From Acidithiobacillus marinus (GTDB taxonomy: Bacteria; Pseudomonadota; Gammaproteobacteria; Acidithiobacillales; Acidithiobacillaceae), in the NCBI RefSeq assembly GCF_002847505.1, contig NZ_MXAV01000006.1:33306-97305 (forward strand): a stretch of 64,000 bases of DNA. The letters run 5' to 3'. This document shows, in pieces, positions 23,978-32,450 of the stretch. Numbering within the stretch: the stretch's first letter is position 1; the number at the start of each line of letters is the position of its first letter. A program made the translations under genes and the position numbers. A model generated the notes under the pieces. That model was not told where the DNA came from and did not search any database. It worked only from the letters and a program-made list of their open reading frames with translations.

Positions 23978-26637
23978 GTACGACCCTGAATGATCAACTG
24001 TATCGCCTGTTGGAGCGGCACAGCCTCGATACCCTTTTCCCATGGTACGCCTGGGACGAAAAACTGAAACTGGTTTTCATGGCACATGGATATATCGGCT
24101 GTGTGATGGCCTGTAATCTCTTTTCCGGGATGGATGACAGTATCACGGAAGAGCTGGAATCCGCCTGGGCCATGAACTTGCCGCCGGATACCTTTGTGCA
24201 AATTATTCAGATGAATATCCCGGATGTGCAGGATCAGTTGCTGACCTTCCAGGGGGCACGTTCCGCGATTGCGGAAGATCCAGGGCTCACGGGTAATCAG
24301 CGCAAGTTGATGGCGACGATTACTGACCAGACTGCCGCCTATTATGGGACGTTTCATGCTGCTGAAGCGCCGGTTTTCCGGGATTCCGGAGTACCGTTGA
24401 CGGAATCCCAGGTCTTTATCGCCATCAAGATGCCAGTGGCGGAATTTCCGACCGATGAAGAGGTGCAAATGGTGCATGAGCGCATCACCTCTTTTCAGTC
24501 GAGCCTGAACAGTTTTAGCCCGGTTCGTCTATCCAGAGGACGCACGCTGGCCTTGTGGCGACGCTTCGTGCATATCCGGAGTGACTGGTTTGATGGGGTG
24601 GATGAAAACCAGCTCCTGCGCGATCAGATACTGGGTCCGGGAGATGGGGTGGATGATCGTTCAGATCTGTTTTCTATCCAGCATGGTGACGGTGAAAGCG
24701 ATGTGATCAAAGTGCTTTCCGTAAAAGGGTTTACCCGACCGATCAATGCTGCTTCTACCAATTTCCTGATGGGAGATCCGTTAGGGAAGGGCGGGCAGAT
24801 GCTCACCCCTGCTGCAGTCGTTCTTACGCTGCGATTGCCGGATCAGGTCAAGAAACGGAATGAACTGAACAGCAAGCAGGTCATTACCAATATGCAGGCA
24901 CGCGGCAGGATGGCCAAGTGGTCGCCGCGCCTCGGAATGCGTAAAGAGGGGATCGACTTTCTGATTCACGCACTGGACAGCGGCGATCATGCGGTAGAGA
25001 TGAACGTCACCGGCATTATCTGGGGGAAGACGAAGGAAGAGGCGGATAAGGCGGCCAAAGGGTTTGTTTCACAAGCCGCCAAAGCGGGATTTACCTTTCT
25101 GGAAGATAATTTTCTGGCATTACCCATGTTTCTGAACGCCTTACCGCTTTTTCCGGACGAGCAGAGCTTGTTCATGACGAAGCGAATGCTTTCGGGCACC
25201 ACCAGTCAGGCGGCAGTCTGTGCGCCGTTGCTGGTGGACTGGACGGGCAACATCCAGGGGAACCAACGCATGACCGTTCCAGGGGCGGGCACCGTTTTCG
25301 TCACCCGCCGTGGGCACCTGCTCCTCTTTGATCTGTATGCTTCGGAATCCGGGTTTAACTTCGTTCTGGCGGGGCGTACCCGTTCGGGCAAGTCTGTGAC
25401 GGCTCAACAGCTCCTACTGGACCAGTTGAGCCTAGGCGCACAGGTCTGGGCGATTGAAATAGGCCGGTCCTTTGAAAAACTCTGTACGGTTTTTCAAGGG
25501 GATCATATAGATCTGCGCCCGGATATGGATATTGGTCTGAATCCATTTTCCGTCGTGGAAAATCTGCATGACGAAATGGATGAATTGGTCGGTATATTAG
25601 GGACAATGATTTCACCGAAAGGCGAACTCAGCGACCGGGATCTGAATATCATTGAGCTGGCCATTGAATCCATTTTCGGCAACATGGGTCAGGACGCCAC
25701 CCCGACGCACATGGCGGAATATCTGGTAGCGCAGGATAACGACCCCCGCGCCATAGAAATGGGAAAAATGCTGCACCGCTTCACGGATCACGGCGCTTAT
25801 GGGCACTGGTTCAATCAACCGATGAACGTGGACTTGCGGGGCCGGTTCGTCAATCTGGAATTGAAAGAACTCGAAAACCGTCATCACCTGCTCATGGTGG
25901 TCCTGATGCAGATGATGTTCGCCATCGGTCGAGAAATCGGACGTGGTGATGGTGGGGCGGGAGAGATTCGCAGAAGAGTGCTGTTTGTGGATGAGGCCAG
26001 CGTACTCTTGCAGATCCCGACAGCGGCCAAATTCCTGGAAGGATTATCACGCCGCGTGGCCAAGAATCGCGGATCCCTGGGGCTCGGACTGCAGGGACTC
26101 AGAGATCTGTATATGAACGATTATACCCGTGTCATAGCTTCCCAGACGGCGCATTTTCTGGTGATGAAACAGCATCGGGATGTGCTGGACCAGCTTGAAA
26201 ATGATCGACTGTTTTCGGTCGGTGGATCTGCGTATGAAATGATGCGGAGCTTGCGAAAGACGGGTGAATACGCCGAGTGTTTTATTATGAGTGAAGACCA
26301 GATGGGTATTGGTCGTCTGAAACTCGACCCGTATCGACGGGTGCTGTTTGCGACGGATGGACCGGAAAAAGAGGAGGTAATCGCCGCCATGCGCAGCGGG
26401 GTTCCGCCGGATCAGGCGATCCGGGATTTTCTGGATCAGCAGAAAACCTATATCGCCACCCAGGAGTTGGCCGAAGAAGAAAAGGATCCTGAAGACGCTG
26501 ACGATACTCACCTGGACTATCTCAAATCCATAAAGGAAGTTGAAGATCAGATGTTGAAAACGCAGCAGGAAGCAGAGAAACAAGCACAAAACACCGATAC
26601 ATCCGGCAGATCGAGGCGCAAATGGAAGATATTTTGA
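23974..26637 (+). CDS. traC: Conjugative ATPase TraC (VirB4-like)
   Basis: An 887-residue cytoplasmic ATPase that powers pilus assembly. The N-terminal half is the TraC-type domain; Walker A is AGRTRSGKSVTAQQ (about residue 466), Walker B RVLFVDEASVL (about residue 670). The C-terminal region GLQGLRDLYMN followed by FLVMKQH is typical. A charged helical tail ends SGRSRRKWKIF. Start TTG 23974 overlaps the previous stop. Length matches F TraC (about 875). Confidence 0.95.
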   Translation: MSTTLNDQLYRLLERHSLDTLFPWYAWDEKLKLVFMAHGYIGCVMACNLFSGMDDSITEELESAWAMNLPPDTFVQIIQMNIPDVQDQLLTFQGARSAIAEDPGLTGNQRKLMATITDQTAAYYGTFHAAEAPVFRDSGVPLTESQVFIAIKMPVAEFPTDEEVQMVHERITSFQSSLNSFSPVRLSRGRTLALWRRFVHIRSDWFDGVDENQLLRDQILGPGDGVDDRSDLFSIQHGDGESDVIKVLSVKGFTRPINAASTNFLMGDPLGKGGQMLTPAAVVLTLRLPDQVKKRNELNSKQVITNMQARGRMAKWSPRLGMRKEGIDFLIHALDSGDHAVEMNVTGIIWGKTKEEADKAAKGFVSQAAKAGFTFLEDNFLALPMFLNALPLFPDEQSLFMTKRMLSGTTSQAAVCAPLLVDWTGNIQGNQRMTVPGAGTVFVTRRGHLLLFDLYASESGFNFVLAGRTRSGKSVTAQQLLLDQLSLGAQVWAIEIGRSFEKLCTVFQGDHIDLRPDMDIGLNPFSVVENLHDEMDELVGILGTMISPKGELSDRDLNIIELAIESIFGNMGQDATPTHMAEYLVAQDNDPRAIEMGKMLHRFTDHGAYGHWFNQPMNVDLRGRFVNLELKELENRHHLLMVVLMQMMFAIGREIGRGDGGAGEIRRRVLFVDEASVLLQIPTAAKFLEGLSRRVAKNRGSLGLGLQGLRDLYMNDYTRVIASQTAHFLVMKQHRDVLDQLENDRLFSVGGSAYEMMRSLRKTGEYAECFIMSEDQMGIGRLKLDPYRRVLFATDGPEKEEVIAAMRSGVPPDQAIRDFLDQQKTYIATQELAEEEKDPEDADDTHLDYLKSIKEVEDQMLKTQQEAEKQAQNTDTSGRSRRKWKIF

Positions 26638-27131
26638 AAGATTCTCCCAAAGAAACAGTTCCGAAGATCGAGCAGTCAGAGAGGGCAACATCGTCCGCCC
26701 CGGAACCGCCGACCAAGCCGACATTCCGGGAGCGTTATGCGTATCCACTTATGCTGGTGGTGGGCGTGCTGGCGGCTGGTGGCATCTCTTTCCTGGTCCA
26801 GTCGGGAATGCTTACCTGGAATGGCGGACACCAGAGTGCGACATCAGACGGTCCCCGCATGGTGCGCGTGGTGTATATCAACACCGGGCAAATCATGGCC
26901 GATGTGCTCAAATCTCAAATGAATGGAACCCTGACCCGTCATCAGGCGGCGGAGATGGGCCATATTATCGGTTTGACGGTTCAGGAAATCGCATCCGGAT
27001 ACGCAAAACAGGGAGACATCGTGTTATCCCGCAACGTGCTGGCGGCTCCGGAATCCAACAATATGACCGCAGATGCGCTGGCTGTAGTGAAAGCACGTCT
27101 GGCCCAGCGGTTCGGGCAAACCGATGACTAA
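26622..27131 (+). CDS. trbI: TrbI-like F-type transfer protein
   Basis: A 169-residue protein with a cytoplasmic N-terminus, one membrane segment (YPLMLVVGVLAAGGISFLVQ) and a periplasmic part with a helical region (MVRVVYINTGQIMADVLKSQ). It fits F-type TrbI, which influences pilus retraction and sits between traC and traW. Overlaps traC by 16 nt and the peptidase gene by 8 nt. Confidence 0.75.
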   Translation: MEDILKDSPKETVPKIEQSERATSSAPEPPTKPTFRERYAYPLMLVVGVLAAGGISFLVQSGMLTWNGGHQSATSDGPRMVRVVYINTGQIMADVLKSQMNGTLTRHQAAEMGHIIGLTVQEIASGYAKQGDIVLSRNVLAAPESNNMTADALAVVKARLAQRFGQTDD

Positions 27132-27657
27132 TACCGGCCTGACACTGCGCTCCAAAATGGTGCTGATTCTGGGGTTGGGAGCTTTGGCAGTGGTGGTAGG
27201 GGTATTGGTGCGGCCAGCCATCGCCATGCACTACGGGTTGTCCATGGACCCGCAGTATCAGTCCTGTCTGCCCTGGTCGAACTTTCTGGTGGAGTATGGG
27301 CCAACACAACCGCTACCGGGAGAGTTGGTCCTGTTTCATGATCGGAAAGTAGACGCCATTTCTGGAGGGAAACCGATTGAAGTGGTCAAGATGGTGGCGG
27401 GTGTGCCTGGGGATCGCGTCAAAATCACGGCGAACAGCATCTGGATCGCCGGCCCTCATGGGCCGTATCGCTACTGGGGCAAAAGATGGTTGATGCCTTG
27501 GGTGAGGTATAAGCATCTGCATGTTCTGCCGCCTGAGACAATGGTTATTCCCAAGGGCCACTATCTGCTCATGGGTAACACGCCGGGTTCCTATGATGGG
27601 CGCTACTGGGGACTGGTTCCTGCAAAGAACATTACTGGTCGTGCCTGGGCTTTATAG
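27124..27657 (+). CDS. traF: S26-family signal peptidase (TraF/LepB type)
   Basis: A 177-residue membrane peptidase. One N-terminal segment (MVLILGLGALAVVVGVLV), the catalytic Ser40 in GLSMDPQ, Lys89 in EVVKMVAGVPGDRV, and the late box YLLMGNTPGSYDGRYWGLV mark the S26 family. Such peptidases mature pilin in RP4-like and IncH-type systems. The presence of a Cys nearby (SCLPW) recalls IncHI TrhF. It directly precedes the pilin-fusion gene, a likely substrate. Confidence 0.88.
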   Translation: MTNTGLTLRSKMVLILGLGALAVVVGVLVRPAIAMHYGLSMDPQYQSCLPWSNFLVEYGPTQPLPGELVLFHDRKVDAISGGKPIEVVKMVAGVPGDRVKITANSIWIAGPHGPYRYWGKRWLMPWVRYKHLHVLPPETMVIPKGHYLLMGNTPGSYDGRYWGLVPAKNITGRAWAL

Positions 27658-27674
27658 TTTAACAGAGGATTTTT

Positions 27675-28688
27675 ATGCTCGGTTTCTCTCCCATGATCTG
27701 CGAGTTCCAGGGCTGGGCACAAGGCGGCCTGGGAATGGTGGTGCTCGGTGCCGGGTTGCTCTTTGCGATTGGACTGATGGTGTATTTCCGCTGGACGGGA
27801 GCCATTCCCTATGTGCTGGGCGGGGCGCTGGACATGTATTATGGGGTGCCCGTCGTCGAGAACCTGTTCCACTGGAATCAGGATTGTACGGTGGTGTTGT
27901 CACAGTTTGCTCAGGAGGAGCAATATGTGAATAACACACGTTATTGTGAAGATCACTTGTTTAGTGTGGACGAGCAGACCGGAGAGGATTGTTCCTGTAA
28001 CGGAGAATCATCGACGCCGCAGTGTGAGAGCTATGCGGATGCCTGTCAGCAGGCGCTTCCAGGAGTAGAAAGCAACACCACTTATTGTAGTTGCAGCTCT
28101 GCGAACGCGCTGCAAGAGTCCACTCCTGTATGCAACACCATTCCTGACGGTGGCAAAGTTGTTGACGCTGTTCCTGCAAATCAAACCTGTTCAGGAATAC
28201 TTAATAATTCGGAATGTTCTCAGTACCGACAAGATATGGCTAATGCACAATGGATTTCATCTGTTAATGCTGGTTCAGATTCTAGTCCATCAGATTTTGT
28301 TCCTGGAGCTTATTCCACATTTCAAACCCAAATTGATAACGTAACCGGCTCACCCCAAAAGGTTACTTGGTATGCTGAAACGGAACGCCAGGGATGGTAT
28401 TACCTGAATGGCCAGCAAGTCGGTGAATCAAATAACTATGGCGATGTAAGTAAAATCACTATCACTCTGCAGCCTGGAGAGAATACTCTGGACACTTCTG
28501 CTTATGAAAATCCTGACACCATCGGTGATTACTATGGGACGATAGATCAAGTGGACGGTCCTAATGGCACCGTTTATTCGTCTTCCTCACCGCAATCTTG
28601 GTACGAAGTGAAAAACCCGCCAACAACACCTAAACCGCCGCCATCCGGCTCTACGGTAAACTGCTACACCCAAAGTTGCGCTGGATAG
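27675..28688 (+). CDS. Pilin-like domain fused to a cysteine-rich adhesin-like region
   Basis: A 337-residue protein. Residues 1-60 copy the pilin layout of the TraA-type gene at 20830 (EFQGWAQGGLGMVVLGAG, then YVLGGALDMYYGVPVV). Residues about 65-165 hold Cys-x-Cys repeats (GEDCSCNGESSTPQC; TTYCSCSSANALQESTPVC), and residues 180-337 a beta-rich module (WYAETERQGWYYLNGQQVGE) ending NCYTQSCAG. The tail DNA is distinctly AT-rich compared with the pilin part. I infer a minor tip pilin carrying a recognition head. Related modules occur in the proteins at 32451, 36345 and 37274. Confidence 0.7.
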   Translation: MLGFSPMICEFQGWAQGGLGMVVLGAGLLFAIGLMVYFRWTGAIPYVLGGALDMYYGVPVVENLFHWNQDCTVVLSQFAQEEQYVNNTRYCEDHLFSVDEQTGEDCSCNGESSTPQCESYADACQQALPGVESNTTYCSCSSANALQESTPVCNTIPDGGKVVDAVPANQTCSGILNNSECSQYRQDMANAQWISSVNAGSDSSPSDFVPGAYSTFQTQIDNVTGSPQKVTWYAETERQGWYYLNGQQVGESNNYGDVSKITITLQPGENTLDTSAYENPDTIGDYYGTIDQVDGPNGTVYSSSSPQSWYEVKNPPTTPKPPPSGSTVNCYTQSCAG

Positions 28689-28774
28689 GTTGTTCGCCTG
28701 GTCTTGGAGATTCGGCAAGTTTGTCGTATATTAAATTCATGTTTATTACACTATGACATTCGAGGCCGCCTGAT

Positions 28775-29656
28775 TTGAGATTCCGTACCACCCTGATCGC
28801 CGCTACTATTGGCATTTTCAGCATCCCGCAGGCCTTGGCCGCTCCGACGGGCATCCTCGCGCATGTGCTGGCATCCCATCATGCGGGGAAGATTCTTCGG
28901 ACTTTTCCCGGCCCTGACGGATTGACGGGTGTGGTCATGGATTACAATGGCTCCAAGGCCATTGCCTACCTCACGCCGGACGGCAAATATCTGATCAGCG
29001 GTCTGGTGGCCAATCTCGAAAACGGTGAAAACCTGACCGGCATTTACGGCAACAAATACATCGGCAAGCTCCCTATTGTCCATGGTCAGGCCGCCGAACA
29101 GATCGCATTCCAGTGCGCGTCCCTGTCCGGGATCACGGTCGGCAACCCGAAGGCCGCCAATGAGATGATTGCCGTATTCAATCCATCGACGAAGTTCGGT
29201 TATCGCGTGATGGGGGCGATGATGGGTGAGGCGGGCAGCCTGCAGAAAAAAAACGCTTTCCACGTCATGTCCCTGAAGCTCGTGCCTATCGGCCCCATGG
29301 CTCCGGCGCTCTTGTCAGCCGACAATCAGGGCCGGGAAGACCGGTTGCTGAATGCACTCAATCACCACTCGATAGGCGCGACCACGACGCTCGGTGCGAA
29401 TTTTGCCACGCGCAATAACACGGTACTGCAGCAAATCCACATGAAGCCCCCGTTCCTGGTCCTCTACTTCCCCCAGGCCAATATGACAGCGGCGATACAG
29501 TTGCACAGCCTCTTGCGCGTTGCCTCTGCCGTAGGATCTGCTGAAGTGCTGGCCAAGGGCTTGCAAAGTCCCCCTGCGGGGAGCAGTCCTGGCGGACAGC
29601 AAAGCCCTGCCGGGAGCATCCCTGCCGGGAGCATCCCCCCTGGGGGTGCTCCTTGA
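28775..29656 (+). CDS. DsbC/DsbG-like exported protein lacking CXXC
   Basis: A 293-residue protein from TTG 28775. Signal ends PQALAAP; residues 30-100 match the DsbC-type N-terminal region of the protein at 21250 (KILRTFPGPDGLTGVVMDY). The thioredoxin-like part has no CXXC where it is expected (VFNPSTKFGYRVMG). The last 30 residues are a Pro/Gly/Ser repeat (PAGSIPAGSIPPGG). Probably a non-catalytic chaperone paralogue. It is preceded by an 86-bp gap and overlaps the next gene by 4 nt. Confidence 0.65.
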   Translation: MRFRTTLIAATIGIFSIPQALAAPTGILAHVLASHHAGKILRTFPGPDGLTGVVMDYNGSKAIAYLTPDGKYLISGLVANLENGENLTGIYGNKYIGKLPIVHGQAAEQIAFQCASLSGITVGNPKAANEMIAVFNPSTKFGYRVMGAMMGEAGSLQKKNAFHVMSLKLVPIGPMAPALLSADNQGREDRLLNALNHHSIGATTTLGANFATRNNTVLQQIHMKPPFLVLYFPQANMTAAIQLHSLLRVASAVGSAEVLAKGLQSPPAGSSPGGQQSPAGSIPAGSIPPGGAP

Positions 29657-30912
29657 TGCCGCCTATCAACATGGCGCAGGTGCAGTCCATCGTTCAACGC
29701 TCGGACAGCATCATGCGCTCGGCGGGCCAGCAGAAAGCCCCGGAGTGGGAGAAACGAGGCGTAAAACTCTCCGCGAGTGATCGGCCTACGTCCAAAGAGT
29801 TTGTTCAGCCTGCCAAAAACGACTTACAACGCTTTGCCGCCGAATACGCCATGGAATCCAATGCACAGGCTCAGGCGTTTCTCCGCAAGCGCGTCCATGG
29901 CGTGCCCGTGATTCCACCGAATCTGCACGGGAAAGCCCTGCAGGAGTATGTGGATCACACGTTGATGCACAAAGAGGAGATGCAGGCGAAAACACTGGTG
30001 TTCATCTCCATGAATATGCCCCACAGCATCTTGCGACACTGGTTCAAGGAAGTGGCTGACAACCAGAAGCTCTTTCAAAGCACGGTCTTCGTGCTACGCG
30101 GCTGGCCCAACAAACCCGAAGGCCTGCCGGACATCATCAACCAGGTGAACGGGCTCATGCCGTCTTTCAAAAAGACCGCCAATGTGGAGATCAATCCCAT
30201 CGAGTTCACCGATCATCGGGTGAATCTGGCTCCGGTGATCATTCACCAGGCTCCTGACGGAAAATGGGGATCCATTGTCGGTGATGGCGACGGGCTGCGC
30301 GGTGCGATCAAGGCCATCAATGCGGGCAAAGGGAATCCGCACAAGATTCACGGCCAGACCTGGAAGATCGCTGAACCCAACATGGTCACGGTGTTCGAGA
30401 AAAAGATCAAAACCTTTAACTGGAAAAAAGCCGAAGCCGAAGCCAAAAACCGGGACTGGCAGGAGGTCCGGATGCGGATCGGCGACAAGTTGCCGGATTC
30501 CCGTCGTGGCCGCTTCTACACCTACAACCCCAGCATCATCGCTACCGCGACGATCCGCCTGCCGTCCGGCAAGATTCTGGTCCACAAGGGACAGATGCTC
30601 GACCCCCTGACCGCCATGCCCTTTGGTTGGACCCAGAGCTACATCGTCTTCAACCCCGCGCAGGCCTGGCAGGTGGCCCAGGTCGAAGCCTGGGAGAGCA
30701 CCTATCCCAATGTCGTGATGATGGCGAGTGAACTGCCCGCCACCTGGGGTGCCGAGAATACGCTGGTAGATCGGTTGCAGCATCCCGTGTATGGCATTAC
30801 CCCGCACCTGGCCCAGCGCCTGGGCATCAACCGGGTACCCGCACTCATTCGACCCGATGGCAAGGTCTTGTCCATTACGGTGCCGAAGGAACCACTGAAA
30901 GATAGCCAATAG
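29653..30912 (+). CDS. TrbC-TraW fusion protein
   Basis: A 419-residue protein joining two F-type pilus assembly factors that are usually separate. The TrbC part spans about residues 110-215 (TLVFISMNMPHSILRHWFKE; STVFVLRGWP); the TraW part is C-terminal, about 255-400 (YNPSIIATATIRLPSGKILV, then MLDPLTAMPFGW). TraW-TrbC fusions are known in some IncF-like and other systems. No clear signal peptide at the annotated N-terminus, which is odd for a periplasmic protein. Overlaps the preceding gene by 4 nt. Confidence 0.8.
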   Translation: MMPPINMAQVQSIVQRSDSIMRSAGQQKAPEWEKRGVKLSASDRPTSKEFVQPAKNDLQRFAAEYAMESNAQAQAFLRKRVHGVPVIPPNLHGKALQEYVDHTLMHKEEMQAKTLVFISMNMPHSILRHWFKEVADNQKLFQSTVFVLRGWPNKPEGLPDIINQVNGLMPSFKKTANVEINPIEFTDHRVNLAPVIIHQAPDGKWGSIVGDGDGLRGAIKAINAGKGNPHKIHGQTWKIAEPNMVTVFEKKIKTFNWKKAEAEAKNRDWQEVRMRIGDKLPDSRRGRFYTYNPSIIATATIRLPSGKILVHKGQMLDPLTAMPFGWTQSYIVFNPAQAWQVAQVEAWESTYPNVVMMASELPATWGAENTLVDRLQHPVYGITPHLAQRLGINRVPALIRPDGKVLSITVPKEPLKDSQ

Positions 30913-30923
30913 GAGCAAGTCGA

Positions 30924-31172
30924 ATGTTGATCAAAAAATCCATCACTGTTTTTACCGCCGTAGTCACCCTGGGATTTTCGGCTTTGGCGTTTGCCGGCAA
31001 TCCTGCACCCACTTGCGGCAGCAATCCCTTTCAGCCGGCGCACCAATGCTGCTACGGCAATAAGGAATACAGCATAGGTTCTCATGTAAAAGAGGCGGGT
31101 ACGGTCATGGTTTGTGTGGCCCCCGATCTGAATTACCAGACTTCGGCGCGTTTCAAGGAATATCAGGGGTAA
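30924..31172 (+). CDS. Small secreted cysteine protein (DUF1496-like)
   Basis: Eighty-two residues with a Sec signal (ending ALAFAGNP) and four Cys in the pattern APTCGSNPFQPAHQCCYGNK ... VMVCVAP, which resembles the small DUF1496 family. Two disulfides are possible. AGGAGCAAG precedes the ATG. It lies between the TrbC-TraW fusion and traU; role unknown. Confidence 0.65.
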   Translation: MLIKKSITVFTAVVTLGFSALAFAGNPAPTCGSNPFQPAHQCCYGNKEYSIGSHVKEAGTVMVCVAPDLNYQTSARFKEYQG

Positions 31173-31177
31173 ATATA

Positions 31178-32449
31178 TTGCCACCGTGCAAAAAGATGCG
31201 ACGCAAAAGTGTCGGGGCGCTGATATTTTGCGCTGCGCTCGCGTTCGCATCCCCGGCACTCGCCGCAGGCGCACAAGTAGCCACCATGTGCCCGGATGCG
31301 GGGATTTTCAAAGAACTGATTGGCGGCGTCTGCTGGTCGGCCATGTTCCCGATGCGGGTGGCGGGTATGACCTGGTTCGGTGGCAATTCAGGCGTGCCCA
31401 ATGGGGCGGCATCTGGAGCGACCTGCATCTGTGGCGGAAGTTTGAAACATCTGCAGCTTCCAACCATCGGTATCCAGATCGGATACTGGCAGCCGTCCAT
31501 GCTGATCGAAGCAGTGAGCCATCCGTTCTGCTCACCGGTTCTGGGCGGTGTCAGTCTCGATCCCAGCTCCACGGTCGGGAGCCAATGGACCGGATCCTGG
31601 GGCGGCAACGTCGGGACTGGCGTGAGCACATCCCAGCACAATTCCACGTTCTTCAATGTCCAGCTCTGGACTTTTCCGCTGATCACCATGATGCAGCTCG
31701 CCGATATTCCGGACTGCAATACCGGGTATCACGGTATGAATCTCATGCTGATGAGCGAAGTGTTTCCGACCTGGAATAACGATCTGTTGAGCTTCCTCGC
31801 TTCTCCCGAAGAATTGCTCTACGACAATCCTATCGGATTGCTCGGTGCGACCGAAGAATGCGCCCAGGAATCCCTGGGTGCCCAACCCATTGACGATGAA
31901 TACTGGACGGCGGGCTGCTGGGGATTGCTCTATCCCATGGTCGGCAGCAACCTGGGTGGCGACGATCCCATTCAGGCATCGAGTCTGGATGTGGCCCGGA
32001 TGCTGGCCATGGGATTCCGGCTGGGATTTCTGGAGCGCACGACCGGCAACAGCGTCGTCTGCGGCCCACGGCGGACCTATGTGCTGCCCAAGGCCCAGTA
32101 TCGCTTCCAGATCATGTTTCCCAACGACGAGACCAATCAGGAGCCGAATGCCAGCGTCACGGCTCCGAATATCAATAGCAATACAAAAACGGGGCAGGAA
32201 AGCATCCCCCCCGCCAATTATGTGACCCCTGCCGCCAGTAACCAGGGCACGGTCACGCAAAACGGCGGCGTGAACATCCAGGCTCCGCCTACCCAGTCCG
32301 GTGAATGCACGCACTGGATGGGCCAGACGCCTTTCCAGTGGGGTGAATGGGACAGTCAGCCCGCGACGGGAGAAAATTACGTCTATCTGGTCTGGCAGTG
32401 GACCAACTGCTGTCTGGGCGTCATTGGGCATACAGGAATGACGGGCTGA
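31178..32449 (+). CDS. traU: Conjugative transfer protein TraU
   Basis: About 423 residues, start TTG 31178 with AGGGG 8 nt upstream (ATG 31196 is an alternative). Signal ends ASPALAAG. TraU hallmarks: GGVCWSAMFPMRVAG, the CICGGSLKHLQLPTIGIQIG block, WQPSMLIEAVSHPFC, and a late EYWTAGCWGLLYPM. TraU is a periplasmic protein needed for DNA transfer in F-type systems and forms many disulfides. It directly precedes traN. Confidence 0.92.
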   Translation: MPPCKKMRRKSVGALIFCAALAFASPALAAGAQVATMCPDAGIFKELIGGVCWSAMFPMRVAGMTWFGGNSGVPNGAASGATCICGGSLKHLQLPTIGIQIGYWQPSMLIEAVSHPFCSPVLGGVSLDPSSTVGSQWTGSWGGNVGTGVSTSQHNSTFFNVQLWTFPLITMMQLADIPDCNTGYHGMNLMLMSEVFPTWNNDLLSFLASPEELLYDNPIGLLGATEECAQESLGAQPIDDEYWTAGCWGLLYPMVGSNLGGDDPIQASSLDVARMLAMGFRLGFLERTTGNSVVCGPRRTYVLPKAQYRFQIMFPNDETNQEPNASVTAPNINSNTKTGQESIPPANYVTPAASNQGTVTQNGGVNIQAPPTQSGECTHWMGQTPFQWGEWDSQPATGENYVYLVWQWTNCCLGVIGHTGMTG

Positions 32450-32450
32450 T

